Origin: Mugil cephalus | Lineage: Eukaryota; Chordata; Actinopteri; Mugiliformes; Mugilidae | Length of the DNA stretch: 64,000 nt | Assembly: GCF_022458985.1 (NCBI RefSeq) | Contig: NC_061771.1 | Span: 16,546,001 to 16,610,000, forward strand | Reading direction: 5' to 3' | Shown here: one piece after another, positions 13,601 to 26,165 of the stretch | Numbering within the stretch: position 1 is the stretch's first letter | Layout of the letters: every line of letters starts with the position of its first letter | Position numbers and translations under genes: made by a program | The notes under the pieces: model-generated | The model's database searches: none | The model's input: only the letters and a program-made list of their open reading frames with translations | What the model was told of the DNA's origin: nothing

Positions 13601-16600
13601 GATAAGGGATAGCTTAATATTGAATGTAAAATGATAATAATAATGTATATTTATATAAATAGCACCAGGCACTGAGTTTAATATAGAACACATATAGTAG
13701 ACAGGGGGTTCCTACTTAATCTCTCCATCAGTTTGGGGTCCTTGGCCTGAAAAACACTGAAGACCCCTGATATAGATCACGACAATCTGACATTTCATAT
13801 CGAACCTTCTTTTCCCAGTAGGTAGGAATAGAAGCAGAGGTGGTTGATGCTGAGGTAGAGCCATCCCTGTCGAGGCACCTTCCCCTTCCAGTAGCTGCAG
13901 GAGTAATAGTTGACCAGCTTCTCCTCGTCGGGCATCCCAAACAGCTTACGAAACTTGGCGCTGGCCTCCTTGAACTTGTCCGTATCATCGTCCTCTTTGA
14001 CATCGTGGTTCTTGTTGTACTCTGCAATGATGCCCTGCAGCAAGATGGAGCGAGAACGACGTAATCAGCCAGGACAAGGAAAATTGGGATTGTATCGTGA
14101 GGATCAGCAGTGGCAGATTTTTTACTGCCAGATCAAAAGTCTCAGTGGTAAATTAATTGTATTAAGGAGCTATCCGTGAAGCGTGTAGGTCTTTAAATGT
14201 TTGCACTTTTCACTCTTAGCACCCAACAAGTAAAACTACTAAAAATCTAACCTTTAACTAAGGCTCTGATTGCACTTACCTGGACTTTTCCTTTGACAAA
14301 GGTGGTAATGTCATTCTCGTTCTCAAAGATGGAGAGAGTCTGCAGAAGGTTGTGTTCCAGCCACTCCCAGTGCTCTGTGATCTCTTTACGGGAGGTTCCT
14401 GCAGAGGAGGGAGGGAGGAGGGAGGGGGGAGGAGGAAAAGAGGAGAGGAGGCGAGGTGGAGAGAGGTCAGAGCACTCAGCCAGCCAGTTAACATGGAACA
14501 TGAAGGCATAATGTTTCAGAATACAGTAGCACTCGCCACGCATGCTGAAAAGTACTGAAAGATTTACATTAAACTCTTGCATAACTGATTAGCAGATATT
14601 CATTAATCAGCAATGTAATTAACTGTAATTTAATCTGCATCTGATTCACTGGCACTAGAGATAATAAAACTCTTCTTCTATGACAGTAAATTGAATATTT
14701 TTAGATTCCCCTTAGGCTCTGAGATATCTTTAGCACTAAAGCTGAGCTGGGAGATCCCCTTTAATGGAGGAACAGAGGACACTAACTTTATTTATAAACA
14801 GAAATACAGACATTTCCACTTAAATGGGTGCTGATTAAAACTGGTCTTTTTTCACAGCAGGAGGACCTGAGTGCAGTCATGGCTGCCACTGTGGACGATA
14901 ATTCCCCTCAACACTGCTGCAAAAACAGGCCTTCAGTGAGTGCACACTGACTGCATTAGCCATGTCTGGCAGACTGCTCCACTCTCCTGCTATCTCTGGG
15001 AGGGGGGAATTAAGAATTGGGAGGGGAAGGAAGAAGGAGAGGGGAGCCCATCCCATTTCAAAGCAAAGCCAGTCTTTGTAAGTCTCCATTTCACATGAGG
15101 AATGGTCCTATTTTTTTATATTCCTTTGGTAGTGAGCAAGCGAATTAAACACATGGAGGTTCATGAATAAATTAGCTATTTATAGCAGCCAAACTGATAG
15201 ATCGCTAACTAATTGCCTTAGCAGCCATAATTCTGTGTAATTTCTAATTTGTAAATGCTCCTTATATTATGTCAGGGTAGCACAGAATAGACTACAGTCT
15301 CACATCGGAAAAACTGGGTTGACGTGGTATTTTCAGACCTGGGTCGACGTGCCTTTGTTGTGCTTTCACAATGCCAGCAGTCCTGGATCTGACCTCCCAC
15401 TATGAGCTATGAGAGCTATGTTGTGTTTTTTTTTCCTCCCTCTCGTACTTCATCGCGTCAACAACGTCATCTCTACACATTTAAGTACACTGCACGGCAA
15501 GATAAACAATGGGCAACATGGTGTATTTTTTTTTTTAATGCTTTCAGTTTGTTGTTGACCCAAAGAATCGACCGGTCAAACCCCTGCTCCCTCAAAGGCT
15601 GCTGATATTTAAATAAATCACTGTGTCCTGCACAATGCCTGACATCTGCCGCCAAATCTCCTCTCCTCCTTGGATGCAGAGCAGCTCGGGGATCTCACGG
15701 TCTTTCCACTGCGCTGCCATGATTTACAAAAAAAGTGTGGGACATAGCTATACGAGCTGCATATAAACACAGCCGCACATGACAGCTGGCACATAAAAGA
15801 CCGCTGCCTCTGATTTGCATGATTAACTGTTTACAAAGCTCTTACTTTTGATACTGGGAAACAGCGAATGGGAGTTTGCAGAGAAGAGGACATGTAGATT
15901 GTAAGAAACAGCTGAATACCATAAAACTCCACCAAGTGATTAGCTGGAAACCATTGATTTCTGTACCCGTGCCTGTTCTCCTGCCCTCTGAATCCACCGG
16001 GACATGATGTAATGCTTGCCTGCATGTTTGTGGAAACTGAGGAAGGCATGTGCAGTAACACAGGCTTCTCTGCTGGAGTAGCCCACTTAATGTACTGCAC
16101 CATGGTGTAAAACACCAAACTGGACAGAGGCATTGAATAGAGGCCTGCTTTCCTTCAAACACGTGTTCTGGGGGATTGACATGCACATACCGTGAGCAAT
16201 GATCCAGTAACCTAAAGAGTCAGGAGTCTGGTAGAGGATCCTGTATGGGGCCATCCGAGCACTCGAGTCCAGAACGACGTCCAAGGTCCCAACCAGCAAA
16301 CCTGCAAGAGGCCACAACAGTGTTATTAGAGACGGAAAATTCACACAAAAATATACTTTTGTTGTCAGAAACGCAAAACACTTAAAGGTCAGTGGGTTGA
16401 CCAGTGAATAGGTTCAGCAGCAAAACAAAAGTCCCAACACACAGATGATGTGATAACTGACTGATTAAGTGTATTCATACATTTACACCATGTTGTTGTT
16501 CTAAAGCAAAGGGGAAACCCGCAAAGTCTTGTGGTTTTAAGCATTGAGTGTATGACAAACATCCTGTGACCTTAAGACCTCTGCTCTATATTAAAGGCAT

Positions 16601-19600
16601 TAGTTTACTTGTTAGGCTTCTAAATGGAGCTAAAACCGTTATCTTTAAGTGTGAAACGCAGGTTTAGGCGTGACTATGCGGCACTGATAGACACATTTTA
16701 TCACAGACACATATCACAATAAAACCACATTCTGTAAATAAGTCCTGTTACATGAAGCATTTTTTTTAACTCCAACCTCTGGTCTGTGAAAGTGAAATAC
16801 TGTGAATGGGTCTAACCCAGTGGTGTGAACCTATTCCGTTTGATGTACTTTATAGAGTAGCATTTATATTTTAGCTTCTTTTGAGCTGTAAGTGCACTTT
16901 AAAGGAGAATTTCCCTTTAATGAGAAGAGAGGGTAACTCTCAGCATGTGGAGACAGCTGTGTGTCTTCTTTGTATCTGGAGGAGCTGAGAAAATAATCTT
17001 GCCGCAGATTTATCTCAGCATGTGTTTAGGACACCACGGTCTTCTTAAATGTAAGCCTACTTAACAAACCACAGAGAGGTGGACATCAGTAAGAGCTAAA
17101 GGCAGGACATGAGTGAGACCACTCACCAAAAAAGTGGTCTGCCTACACCAAAAGAGTTTTTACACCATTACTATCCATATGGTGACCATCTAGGGCAGTT
17201 GGATTTTCATGAGACCACATGAGCGTCCATCTTTCCAGGATTCGAGCAATGCACTTGTGGCCAAAGCACAGTGGTGTGTCAGTCAGAATCCTGCTCTGGT
17301 CAGTAAGGCTTCCAATCAGACAGTGATATGCAGGGTTTTTTTCCCCTCAACTTCTCAGACAGTTCAGAGTAACAAAAACATCTGTCTCATCAGGTTAGCA
17401 CTACAAAGAGTTGTTTTTATGATTCATTATTACACGGGATAAGATTTCACAATCCCTTGTGCCAAGATCCAAGGCAAAACACATTTAGAAGCCCAGTCCA
17501 ACTGAAAAACCGACCAGCAGGCTAACAGTCAGCTAACAGCTAAAAACCAACAAGAAGACACCAGCTAACTAGCCTAGCCAACAGCAGTAGGCAGCATGCG
17601 GCATATCATTGGGGTTTGCAAGTGTGCACCTCCCTTTACCGATGTTTCGTTAACTTAGACCTATGACACTTCAAGAAGGCTTAACAGTGAGCTCCAGCGT
17701 CCTGGAGTCATGCCCCTCCATGCTGCCACCACAAAACCATGTGACTTTAAACCACAGAGAGATTAGTTTAGCCCCTTTTACTGCTGTCCCCCAAAATACA
17801 AAATTGTGTGGGTCGGGTGTCCGAGCTACCTCTCCCCCCAGAAGGGAAGGGGTGGGGTGAGGATACAAACTCTAGTTAAGTGTAGGGGAAGGTGGGGGGA
17901 TAAGAACACAAACCCAGGTTTGAGTAGGTGTTGGAGATTGAAGATACAGGACTAAACCACGACCTGCACACCCAAACACAGAGAGATTATCTTAGCCCTA
18001 ATCTCTATTTGTCAAGCATGACAACACATGGACGATCATTTCACAATGGTCCACTTATGTATAAGGTGACAATAACTTGCCATGAGCTGCAAGAAAATAC
18101 CAGGAAAGTAAGGAAAGGAAAACACTTCTACAAAAACATGGATGCTAAAAAGTTAATTTATTAAATAAACTTTGCAAATGATTGATGGGTAAGACCAGGC
18201 ATTAGATACGTCTGTTAAAGAAGATGGTTTGCAAACGGTTTTCAAGTTGCAGGATTATCATGAATCAACAATTACATACGCAGATGTTTTGTATTTTTTA
18301 AAGGGATGACCTGAATATCTCACCAGCAAAACATGTTTAGCAAACTGAGAACCCTAAAAGTTATTTGTGGCTTATTAAGACGCTCCTAATTAGAAAGTGG
18401 TAACACTATCAGTTTCAGTTTAGAAAGGTTCAATAGTCACTTTCCGAGCAATTTTGCAGCTGCTGTTTCCGATTCTTATATAGATATACGTTCGACAGCC
18501 ACAAGAGACAGGTTATTTTTGTTCTGCATCTCATCGGGGCAAACAAAGTGTGAGTCACACAGAGACAGCTTGAGCGGGAGGGGGAGGGAGGGGAGGAAGG
18601 AGAAGACAAGTCAGGCTGTGGAGAAAGAGACGTTTTCTTATTTCAAGCCTGAGAAAAAGAGGAAAATAATAATAAAAAAAAGTGTAAAGCTGTGTGGCAT
18701 GGGCCCACTGACCTCCCCGCTTTGCACTGTTTCTCTACGGGCTCATGTTAATTCCTCTCTGCTTTCCTATTTTACAGCAATCCTCATCAGTTTCTCTCAT
18801 CGCTCAAAAGAAACAACAAATAAAGGAAATTAGGCTTCACTAGAGCCTAAGAGCTAATAACCATAGAACAAATGAAAGCTACTATGGGGATGAAGAAGTC
18901 AATGCAGCAGTAATCAGCAGGACCTGACTTGACTCAGAAACTCAGGACAAAACACACACTGACGCCTGACACTTGGTTTATGTCTCTGAGTGAAACAAAT
19001 ATGTGCTGGGAGTGTGAACACAACTTCCTCTTTAACTATCACAAGGTTAAACAACAGTCATAAGTGTTGCATGTTGACCTCCGAGGAGCATTTGAGGTGT
19101 TACCCACTCAGCTAAAAACCCACTAACCATAACAAGCTGTTCAAGGTGTCAGCATCACCTTTTTGTTCTCTTACGCCTTGTGTGAAGATTCATGAATACC
19201 AGCACATTTTATCTGCATGGGATGAGTGGTTCAGTCTACGGCCCTCTGAGTTGAGGTTTGACACGGGAAACTCAGGTGAAACCACCATGTTTGTTAAGAC
19301 CACCTTTTCAAACCTGAAAAAAGTAAAACCCAAAACAGAGAGAAGGAAAGCCTCTGTATTTATACGTCTTTGAGGAACAGGCCACTCCAACATGCGTGTG
19401 TCTCTGCAGCATTAACTCATAAAACCAAAACCCACATGACTACATGTTCCAACTCACACTTTACAGCAATCAAATCTTTCCACAGTGAATGAGTGGGCAC
19501 ACAAACACCAAAACAAACAGACAGCACACGGAGCAAGACGCAAAGCTGCTGTTAATGGTAGATGCGCCGTTAATTGTTTCTGTGTGGCAGGAAAATTCAA

Positions 19601-22600
19601 AGCGAGAGATTGCCCTCTGAACATAACAAGCTGTGAAGTCATGTGACGCTTTGTGTCTCTCTGTTCTATTATAAGAGGGAAAAAAAATGGTGTTCGGTGT
19701 GTTATTTACTTAGTGAAGGAACAGGAAACCAAACTGAAACCATAAGACCAAAAAAAGCATCTTGTGTTTTTAGTTTAATAGTTAATAGTTTATGTCCTTT
19801 CTCTGCCAAAAACCACCAACCTGGAGGCAGAGTTGCTGGTATAGGATGTTTATACAGAACACACAGAGAACCACTGTCCCCCCCAAGACTTTAAAAAAAC
19901 AACAATACAGCTTCGAATAACAGAAATCTGAGACAAGCCTTAATCATCATCACTATATGCAGGTTCCAGTTTTTAGATACACCAATGAGGCATAACATTA
20001 TGACCACCTTCCTAACATTGTGTAGGTCTCAGTTGTGCCTCCAAAACAGTTCTGACTCATCAGAGAATAGACGTGGGTCTTCTGAGGGTGTCTGTGGTGT
20101 CTGGAAACAAGATGTTGGGGTCTTTGGGTCCTATGGGTTCAGGGGAGGGGCCTCTGTGGATCAGGCTTATTCCAGTGCATCACACAGAATTGTGCTGTTC
20201 TTCATGTTTTTTTGAGTTGTTCCTAAACTGTTTCTGTGAGTGTGCCCGTGTCAGGCTGCATCCTGCTGGGAGTGACTGCTGACATTATGTGAGTGTCATT
20301 GATATGGGGTGGGGGACCCTGGTCTGGTCTAGGTGGTCGGTACACGCCTAACTAACATCCGCATGAATGTCAGGTCCAAATATTTCCCACCAGAACATTG
20401 TGCTGTCACAAGATGGTCAATGTTACTTAGTTCTCCTGTATCATGGTGGTCATAATGTTATGCCTGATCGGTGTACATTTCTGCTTTTTCCACTGGCCAC
20501 CACCACCCTGCTGACATTAGAGACTAGTCTCAAAGTACAAGTTGTTCCATACAATGTACATGACACATTCACACCAGACTAACATACAGTAATTATCAGC
20601 TGGATTGTGAAACAGTGGCAAGTTGCGTAACAAATGACTGAGTTTGTTCACAATCGGAACATAACTTGGGGAAAAAAACCTGAAGGGGAAATTTCCTTTT
20701 TGACAATTCAAGATCATATCATAAGTGTAAAATTATATGATGAATTATGAATAGAAGGAGAGAGTCATGTACAGTGTCACATGGCTGGAGCCCCTAGAAG
20801 TCATGAAGAAAGCAGCAGGTTGTGTTTATCATTGTTGCGTTAGAAGAGGGACGGATGCAAAACAACAACCAAGCTGTCATGTGAAAATGAATAGAAGTTG
20901 TTTTGTGAAATTTTGTTTTTGCTTCCTTCCTCCCAGGACAACAGCAGCGACTCATCTAGAAGACACAGGGTGCTCGGGTTGGGAGGCTCCCTGTAAATGA
21001 GTCCTTGCTTCTATGGTGTTTGAAAAAGCTGAGAGCTCTTGATCCAGATGACATTAAAACACACACCTGAGCAGGCCCGTCCAATTTTGCACACGTGTAT
21101 TGGACAAAAATGGAGATCAGGCATAACATTACGACCACCTTTCTAATTTGTGTGTAGTTCTCTCTTGTGCGTCCAAGTCGGTTGTGACTCATCAGGGAAT
21201 GGACATGGGTCTTCTGAGGGTGTTATTATTGGGGGACTTTGGGTCCTGTGGGTTGATCCGTGGATCAGGCTTGTTGGTCATTTTAGCATCTAGGGAATTG
21301 GGAGGCCAGGTCAACTTGGTGACAAAAAATAAATAAATAAATCACTCAATGTGAACGATAGATTTATAATTCTCAGTTCCATACTAGTTGCCTCAACTTT
21401 TTAATGCATGATACCTTCAATGCTACAAAAAGCATTTGTGATTGTAGACTGTTGTCCCTTTTATTTTACTACAATTTTACCGTGACTCAGATTTCTGCTC
21501 TCTCTATTTCGTATGCAACGATAAATTAGAGGGGATTTACTCAAGCTCTTACCATTTGACATACAGGGAAATTATAGTGTTGGCGTGAAATGTGGAACTG
21601 AGCTCATTTAGAGAGAGGATGTCCTGTTTGACGTGTCAGGCTCAGAGGGTTTGGAGGAACTTCCCAGTGGATGAACACCCAGTTTCTATTTTTGATTATT
21701 TTATTTTTCTTAAAGCCAGAGGAGCAGACTGTCACATACTCACTAGCTGTCACGTTCTATGTTCGCGTTGTATAAATTTGTCTTGCACTCGTACTCATAC
21801 ACCATGCTGCCACCCGTAAGCCACACAAAGACGCTGCTGTTTTCTTGTGGCGCCATTTGCCATTTTCCAGTGACAAAGCCATGAAAACAGGAGCCCCAGG
21901 ACTGTCGCCGTTGAAATTGTTGACCAGAGTACGGAGCAGTAAAAAAAAAAAAAAAAAACAATGCTCCACCCTGCTGCCGATGGCTTCCCCTCTCCCTGGA
22001 AGAACAGTCTGAGGGCAGTGCCAGTGTCACCGGGAGCCGAGTGCCAACTGGCAAACAATGCAAGTCAGCAAGCTCCGCTTTTACATAACAATGACATCAT
22101 CTCTCCTAGCACCACTTAGCACACTATGTGTTACCACAGCAAGAACTCACCAGCGAGCAGGAGGCTGCAGATCCAATTATTAACGTAAAAGAAGAGATCA
22201 CATCGCAAATATTTGATTTTTCATTAGTAACCGGTGTATTCTTTTTGTAACATGTAAAGTAAGAAAGTGTCCAAAACCTTAATATTTACACTGACATGCC
22301 AGTTATATACCATTAACTGATTTGTCTACAGTCAGAGAAACACTTTACTGAGGGACATTTATTTGAATGGTCACAGTTGCTTTATGGAAATACAGCGATT
22401 TGCATCAAATAAAAATGTGCAACTGAGCTCATCCATTACATTTCATGGTATTAGTGTTCCCGTGGTAACTGGCATATGACTAATAAAATTAACAGAGCAA
22501 TGTGATGAAGTACCACCAATAAAAAGCAAAACTGTGAAATCTTGCGTATTCTTTGGTTATTTAAACTTCTAAAGACATTCACCGCCTAGGATTCACAAAA

Positions 22601-24197
22601 AATAGGAAAAGTTTTTTAAAATCAAATAAATCCAATAATCGTGCGTATTTAGATAGATATGGTTCTTGTGTACAATGGAGTCGCATGAAAAGTGGGTGGG
22701 GGGGATTTCAAACATTATTTAAATTAATACCATAATGACAGGAAATTAGAAGACGTCTATGACAGAAGATTTTCTCAGTTTCGCCCACTCCACAGTCAGA
22801 CTGGTCCCCAGAGATTTTACTCTTGTCACAGTTCTTGGGAATTAAAGCTCAGTGACCAGTGACACTTGACACAAAGCGAGAGTTTCTCTGCAGGGAACTG
22901 ACACTGAGCTGACGAACACCGATCAGTCGGAACAGAGACTTTGTTTTGTTCAGCACTGAATCACAGACAACCACAGAGCCCACAGAGATGCAGGTACAGT
23001 GTGTGGGAACGCATCATCAAGTCTGACTTTCCCCTACGGGGGGTCGCCAAAGGTCTTACCTCATCTCATCTTAATTATCAGTTTGTAAGATGGAAAGTTC
23101 AGTTTTATGTTGAGATGTTGAGCATCAATTTTCAAGATGAGGTCAACTTACTGAAAGTATATTCCTAAATTAATTAGTACTTAAGCAAATTGCCAAACAG
23201 TCAATTTGTGCCCATCCAATATTTCACCACAGTTTCTGTACAAAACACTAAATATAACAGAATCCGATATTTATTATGAGAACCCAAACAGTTTGAGCTA
23301 CTGTAGTTTTCATGAACCATATTATGTGTCTGACATGTTGAGGTGTCTCTTATCCATTTACCTAGAATACCATAGATTGTGATCAACTGGAAACAGCTGA
23401 ACACAGGTAAAGAACTCATCCAAATCTCATAAATCTGGGAGATAAACACATGACTTCATTCTGACACCGTGCGAACTTTCACCAGTCACTTCCATAACCT
23501 GTCTCTTCTCCTCCTCCTCCTCCTCCTCCAACTGCTGACCCATTTTGGATGGAATAGGAGAGGGAGGAGGAGTGAGACAAGGAAGAAGGGCAATGATTCA
23601 GCATGATCTAGGAAAACACAATCTCTGCTTGGTGGTCAGACAAGTTCACCGTTGTTGTGGCCATTAGCAGCTGCACAGTAGAAAACCACAGCTCCAATTG
23701 TTTGTTGTTGTAGAAATGGCTGAAATCGAAATTCCCCTGCAAACAGGAACAATCTTTTTTGATAACCATAGTGTGACGGGCTTTCTGAGGAGACCGTATC
23801 ATCAGACACGTGCTGCTCTTTGACCCTAATTTAGTTTGAAGTCAGACACATGGTCAAAGGTTGAAAACACTGTGAACAATTCAGAATTTACATTGGGCAC
23901 TTCCAGGTGAAAGGCCGTCAGAGCTTATTGGTCATGTGATCATCACACTAGGGGTTTCCGACGTCCAGTGAGGACGTGTGGTGATAATGCATCTTATACA
24001 CCGCAAATGTTCGGATTAAAACGATATGCTGCTATGGATTTGTCATCGAGTCATGTAGTGCAAAGACCGGACTCACCCGCCAGTCCTCCGCCTCCATCCC
24101 CGTGGCCTTTCCTTTTCTGGAGGATGAAGTATGGATTTGCTCTCTCGGTGATCCATAACGCACCCGCCAGCAACACATCTTCGGGACTGACCCACAT
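1616..24197 (-). CDS. tbc1d9: TBC1 domain family member 9 (TBC1D9), complete, 21 coding exons
   Basis: Predicted Rab GTPase-activating-type protein of 1280 aa (human about 1266). Exons in transcript order: 24077-24197, 16191-16301, 14280-14398, 13806-14034, 12649-12910, 11981-12188, 10567-10773, 10297-10461, 10013-10163, 7139-7353, 6911-7028, 6526-6811, 6171-6300, 5729-5827, 5391-5459, 4561-4801, 4407-4472, 3825-3911, 3001-3069, 2497-2600, 1616-2401. All junctions are GT-AG and phases sum to an open frame of 3843 nt. The start [15 protein letters not shown] matches the family N-terminus. Two GRAM domains lie at about 145-212 and 290-358 and the TBC domain at about 508-720. Both catalytic fingers are present: IxxDxxR as I555-R561, and YxQ as Y594-Q596. 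An EF-hand loop lies at 894-905 (D894, N896, D898, E905). The C-terminus is acidic and serine-rich. RNF150 and ZNF330 as neighbours favour TBC1D9 over TBC1D9B. The GAP activity and its Rab substrate are inferred from the family. Confidence 0.96.
4922..5191. mobile_element. piggyBac-type MITE (TTAA flanks) in a tbc1d9 intron
   Basis: TTAA at 4918-4921 and TTAA at 5192-5195 flank a 270 bp element. It begins CCCTTTAAAGCCTGAAC and ends, read in reverse complement, CCCTTTAAGACCTTAAC. Subterminal sequences also pair: TATTTGAATTACCGTAA near 4969-4985 is found inverted near 5138-5157. TTAA target sites and CCC-starting ends are hallmarks of the piggyBac superfamily. It has no coding capacity, so it would be non-autonomous. 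Confidence 0.75.
7530..8034. repeat. Dispersed repeat with CCTCCTGAGACC-type end, copy 1
   Basis: This segment aligns by eye with 12974-13389. Both hold in the same order a GCAGCTT-TTCTGCTTCATTT block, an AACTTYTCTAGTTT block, a TAGTAACRAGCTA block, and a right end reading GTCTCAGGAGG. The left terminus of this copy is eroded. It appears to be a non-autonomous DNA element. Confidence 0.6.
8061..8092 (+). repeat. tRNA-like 3' half fragment (T-arm, possible SINE remnant)
   Basis: The segment CTGGGTTTGAATCCCAG forms a perfect 5 bp T-stem with a 7 nt loop and contains a B-box-like GGTTTGAATCC. CAGTGCC follows and could be an acceptor-stem strand. No matching 5' half (D-arm, or GGCACTG) is seen upstream, so this is not a functional tRNA gene. 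It is either a SINE head remnant or a tRNA fragment. Confidence 0.45.
10774..11980. other. tbc1d9 intron 6
   Basis: AT-rich intron between the two exons that encode GRAM domain 2. It carries several poly-T runs (for example 10831-10850 and 11401-11415) and old-looking non-coding sequence. I see no coding exon. Confidence 0.6.
12189..12648. other. tbc1d9 intron 5, nothing recognised
   Basis: 460 bp between the exons at 12649-12910 and 11981-12188. No coding, RNA or repeat signature was recognised. Confidence 0.6.
12974..13389. repeat. Dispersed repeat with CCTCCTGAGACC inverted ends, copy 2
   Basis: Left end TCCTCCTGAGACCC is mirrored at the right end by GAGTCTCAGGAGGT, giving short terminal inverted repeats. 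The internal order matches 7530-8034, so two copies sit in introns of the same gene. Short ends and lack of coding capacity suggest a MITE. Confidence 0.65.
13622..13775. repeat. Dispersed repeat, copy 1 (partner at 46355-46437)
   Basis: The words GAGTTTAATATAGAACACAT and ATATAGTAG followed by AGGGGGT also occur at 46395-46433, with similar flanks (ATGATAATAATA, TATTTATA, AGCACYAGGC). The segment GGGGTCCTTGGCCTGAAAAA then follows only here. It looks like an old dispersed element of unknown class. Confidence 0.5.
14399..16190. other. tbc1d9 intron 2, no gene recognised
   Basis: 1.8 kb intron with a purine-rich AG tract at about 14401-14465 next to the exon boundary. The rest is AT-rich sequence with no convincing coding potential. 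Short ORFs on both strands lack family resemblance. Confidence 0.6.
19980..20473. mobile_element. TA-flanked MITE with GGCATAACATTATGACCACC ends, full-length copy
   Basis: Terminal inverted repeats of about 29 bp: the left starts CACCAATGAGGCATAACATT and the right reads in reverse complement CACCGATCAGGCATAACATT, then both share ATGACCACC. TA dinucleotides at 19978-19979 and 20474-20475 fit a Tc1/mariner-type target duplication. It is about 494 bp long with no transposase. Two further copies lie at 21115-21290 and 59789-59963. Confidence 0.85.
21115..21290. mobile_element. Partial copy of the GGCATAACATTATGACCACC MITE
   Basis: Starts with GATCAGGCATAACATTACGA and keeps the family's GACTCATCAGGGAATGGAC and TGGGTCTTCTGAGGGTGT blocks. 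It then loses similarity before any right terminal repeat. It lies in the same intron and orientation as the full copy about 0.6 kb away. Confidence 0.75.
23507..23529. repeat. CTC trinucleotide microsatellite
   Basis: About seven tandem CTC units in tbc1d9 intron 1. Its position is easy to define and length variation between individuals is likely. Confidence 0.85.
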
Positions 24198-24900
24198 ATC
24201 TGCTATTTTAAGGGATCATTGAACACAAGGGGCTGCCGACGGCCGCCGTCAAACTGGTCCTGAGGGAACGGGTGTTCGGAGAGGGGTCACTCAATTATTT
24301 AAATAAAGGCCGACGGTGGCCTGAGCGATTCCTGCCCCTTAAAAATATGGTCTGGTATTGGATGTCCGAGTCGAAGTAAGACGCGCATGCGAGCGTTGCT
24401 ATAATTAAACCTGCAAGGCGCGGATCGGTTAGGTTCGGCCTGCAATATGGTAGTCCAAGCACCACATTTCGTGCACGCAATCCCTTTCTAGCGCCCCCCG
24501 CCTCGTTTGTGCACGACGGGCTTCTAAGTGTCCAGAATTCGCCGAGGAGTCGCGGGGCGCCTGGCTCGGTTTACCGCAAAAGCGTAACGCTGGATCAGTC
24601 TTTGTTGTTCGCGCTCCGCGGCAGGTGCGATCCACTCCGTCGTTGCTCGCTTCACACAAGACACCGCGATGCACCGATCGGAATCAACAGCGAGCAGCCC
24701 GTACGTCCCTGCTGCTGTAATGTCACGCCGTGTACTAAAACAAAACGACGACACTTGAAGAGAAAACCCAACAACAACGATGCAGCCCTTTCCTTCTCCA
24801 CCTCCTCCTCCTCCGCTGGAGCGCAGCCGCTGCCGCACGCAAAATAAAGCGCGTCACGGACTGCGCGACGTCAGCGAGCAGGAGGCGGAGGAAGTCATGT
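24198..24900 (-). promoter_or_regulatory. CpG-rich promoter and 5' UTR of tbc1d9
   Basis: The sequence upstream of the tbc1d9 start is visibly GC-rich with many CG dinucleotides, unlike the AT-rich flanks, and so resembles a CpG-island promoter. A CRE-like TGACGTC (minus strand) lies at about 24867-24873. No clear TATA box was seen. The transcription start cannot be fixed from sequence alone. ORFs here on both strands are composition artefacts. Confidence 0.6.
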
Positions 24901-25984
24901 GTGGGGAAATAATGAATGAATACAAACATCAGACATAATACACAGTCACATTGTCTTTTACGCAAGGGTGCGCGTACTCGAATTCCAATCGATTAAGGTG
25001 GCCTTTATCTATTGATGGACGCCGATCACGCGGATGACACCCATGTCGACACCCATTTTACCTACTTAACGCGTCAGTGACACGGTGTCACCAAACGTAA
25101 CAGTCATGCCGCACGAACATACCCTCGACTTCCAGTGCTTTTCGGTCGCACCACATCGCCTGCAGTGCAAAGATTTTGACATAAATGCTCCTCGCCCTAA
25201 CCTCAGCACACGCCAGAAAAGACGTGACAACACACACACACACTCGTTTGCTCTCTTTGTGAGAGCACTCTTTGACACAAGGCAGTGGTGTCAGACTCAG
25301 CCGAGTGGGCCAAGATTAAGAAGCGACTTCAAATCACTGGCCAACCAGAATGGACGAAATGACAGATGTGTTATCAGAAATTATTCGTGCAGAAATATGA
25401 ACTTTTTTCCCTCCTACAGCTAAAATAAAGAATTTAGAATAAAACAAAGCCCACTGATTAAACAAGTATCGAGAAAACATTTAAAAAAGAAGAAGAAGAA
25501 AGCCTTTTTTGTGTGTTACTCTAGATTAGGAGATATCCATTTTTTTCCCTCTCAAATTCAGCAGACTTGAAGGGGACATGAGGGAGGATAAAGGGGATGA
25601 AAACCGCACTTTGAGTCTTTTCTACATGTAGTAAAGTGTGTGGCATGTGTGCCAGCTCAGAAATGCTGATAAAAAGCCGTGCAGTCAGTTTGTTAGTTTT
25701 CATAAGACACTCTGTGATTAATAGCCCACAGTATGGTGTCAGGCTGTAGTGGTGTTGTCATTTATATTTTAGTTTTCTGTTGGCTGTGTGTGCTAACTTG
25801 TACAGCGTTTCTGCATTTTTGTGTAAGAATCTCTGTAAACATGTTGTAGCATTTAGTGCTTAACGGTGGCTGAGTCAACCTGGAGTTTGTCAATAAAGTA
25901 GGGAAGGGGAGCTGATTGACGTACCAGCTTAAGGCCAAGGGACACATGCAAAATACTTGCAGGCCGATTCTGATAGATATAAAG

Positions 25985-26165
25985 TACTAAGTGTTGTGGG
26001 CCATATTCAGCCCCTTACCCTTACCATAACTTAATTATAACATTTACCCTAAAACCAAGTCTTACCCGCCAAACGGCCTTTTGAAGAAGCGAGAATTGGG
26101 CAAAATGTCCCCATTTGCACAAATATCCTCGCTAGGATGGTGTAAAACTCAAACTAGACATCCCA
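25985..26165. repeat. Common teleost interspersed repeat (TTACCCTTACCATAAC / AAAATGTCCCCA type)
   Basis: The segment contains CCTTACCCTTACCATAAC, CCTAAAACCAAGTCTTACC, GCAAAATGTCCCCA and GTAAAACTCAAAC in that order. I recognise this order from a highly abundant fish repeat. The element is degenerate and its class is uncertain. Confidence 0.6.

Larger units (their letters stand above)
16302..24076. other. tbc1d9 intron 1 (7.8 kb)
   Basis: First and longest intron of tbc1d9. It contains a TA-flanked MITE (19980-20473), a partial copy of the same family (21115-21290) and a CTC microsatellite (23507-23529). A weak internal similarity exists between about 17740-17780 and 17977-18000 (CAGAGAGATTA-TTAGCCC). 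No exon was recognised. First introns often carry enhancers, but nothing in the sequence pinpoints one. Confidence 0.6.

Noticed and set aside
24509-24847. 112 and 104 codon ORFs on both strands at 24.5-24.8 kb
   Set aside because: They lie in the CpG-rich tbc1d9 5' region, are open on both strands because of base composition, and have no recognisable domains.
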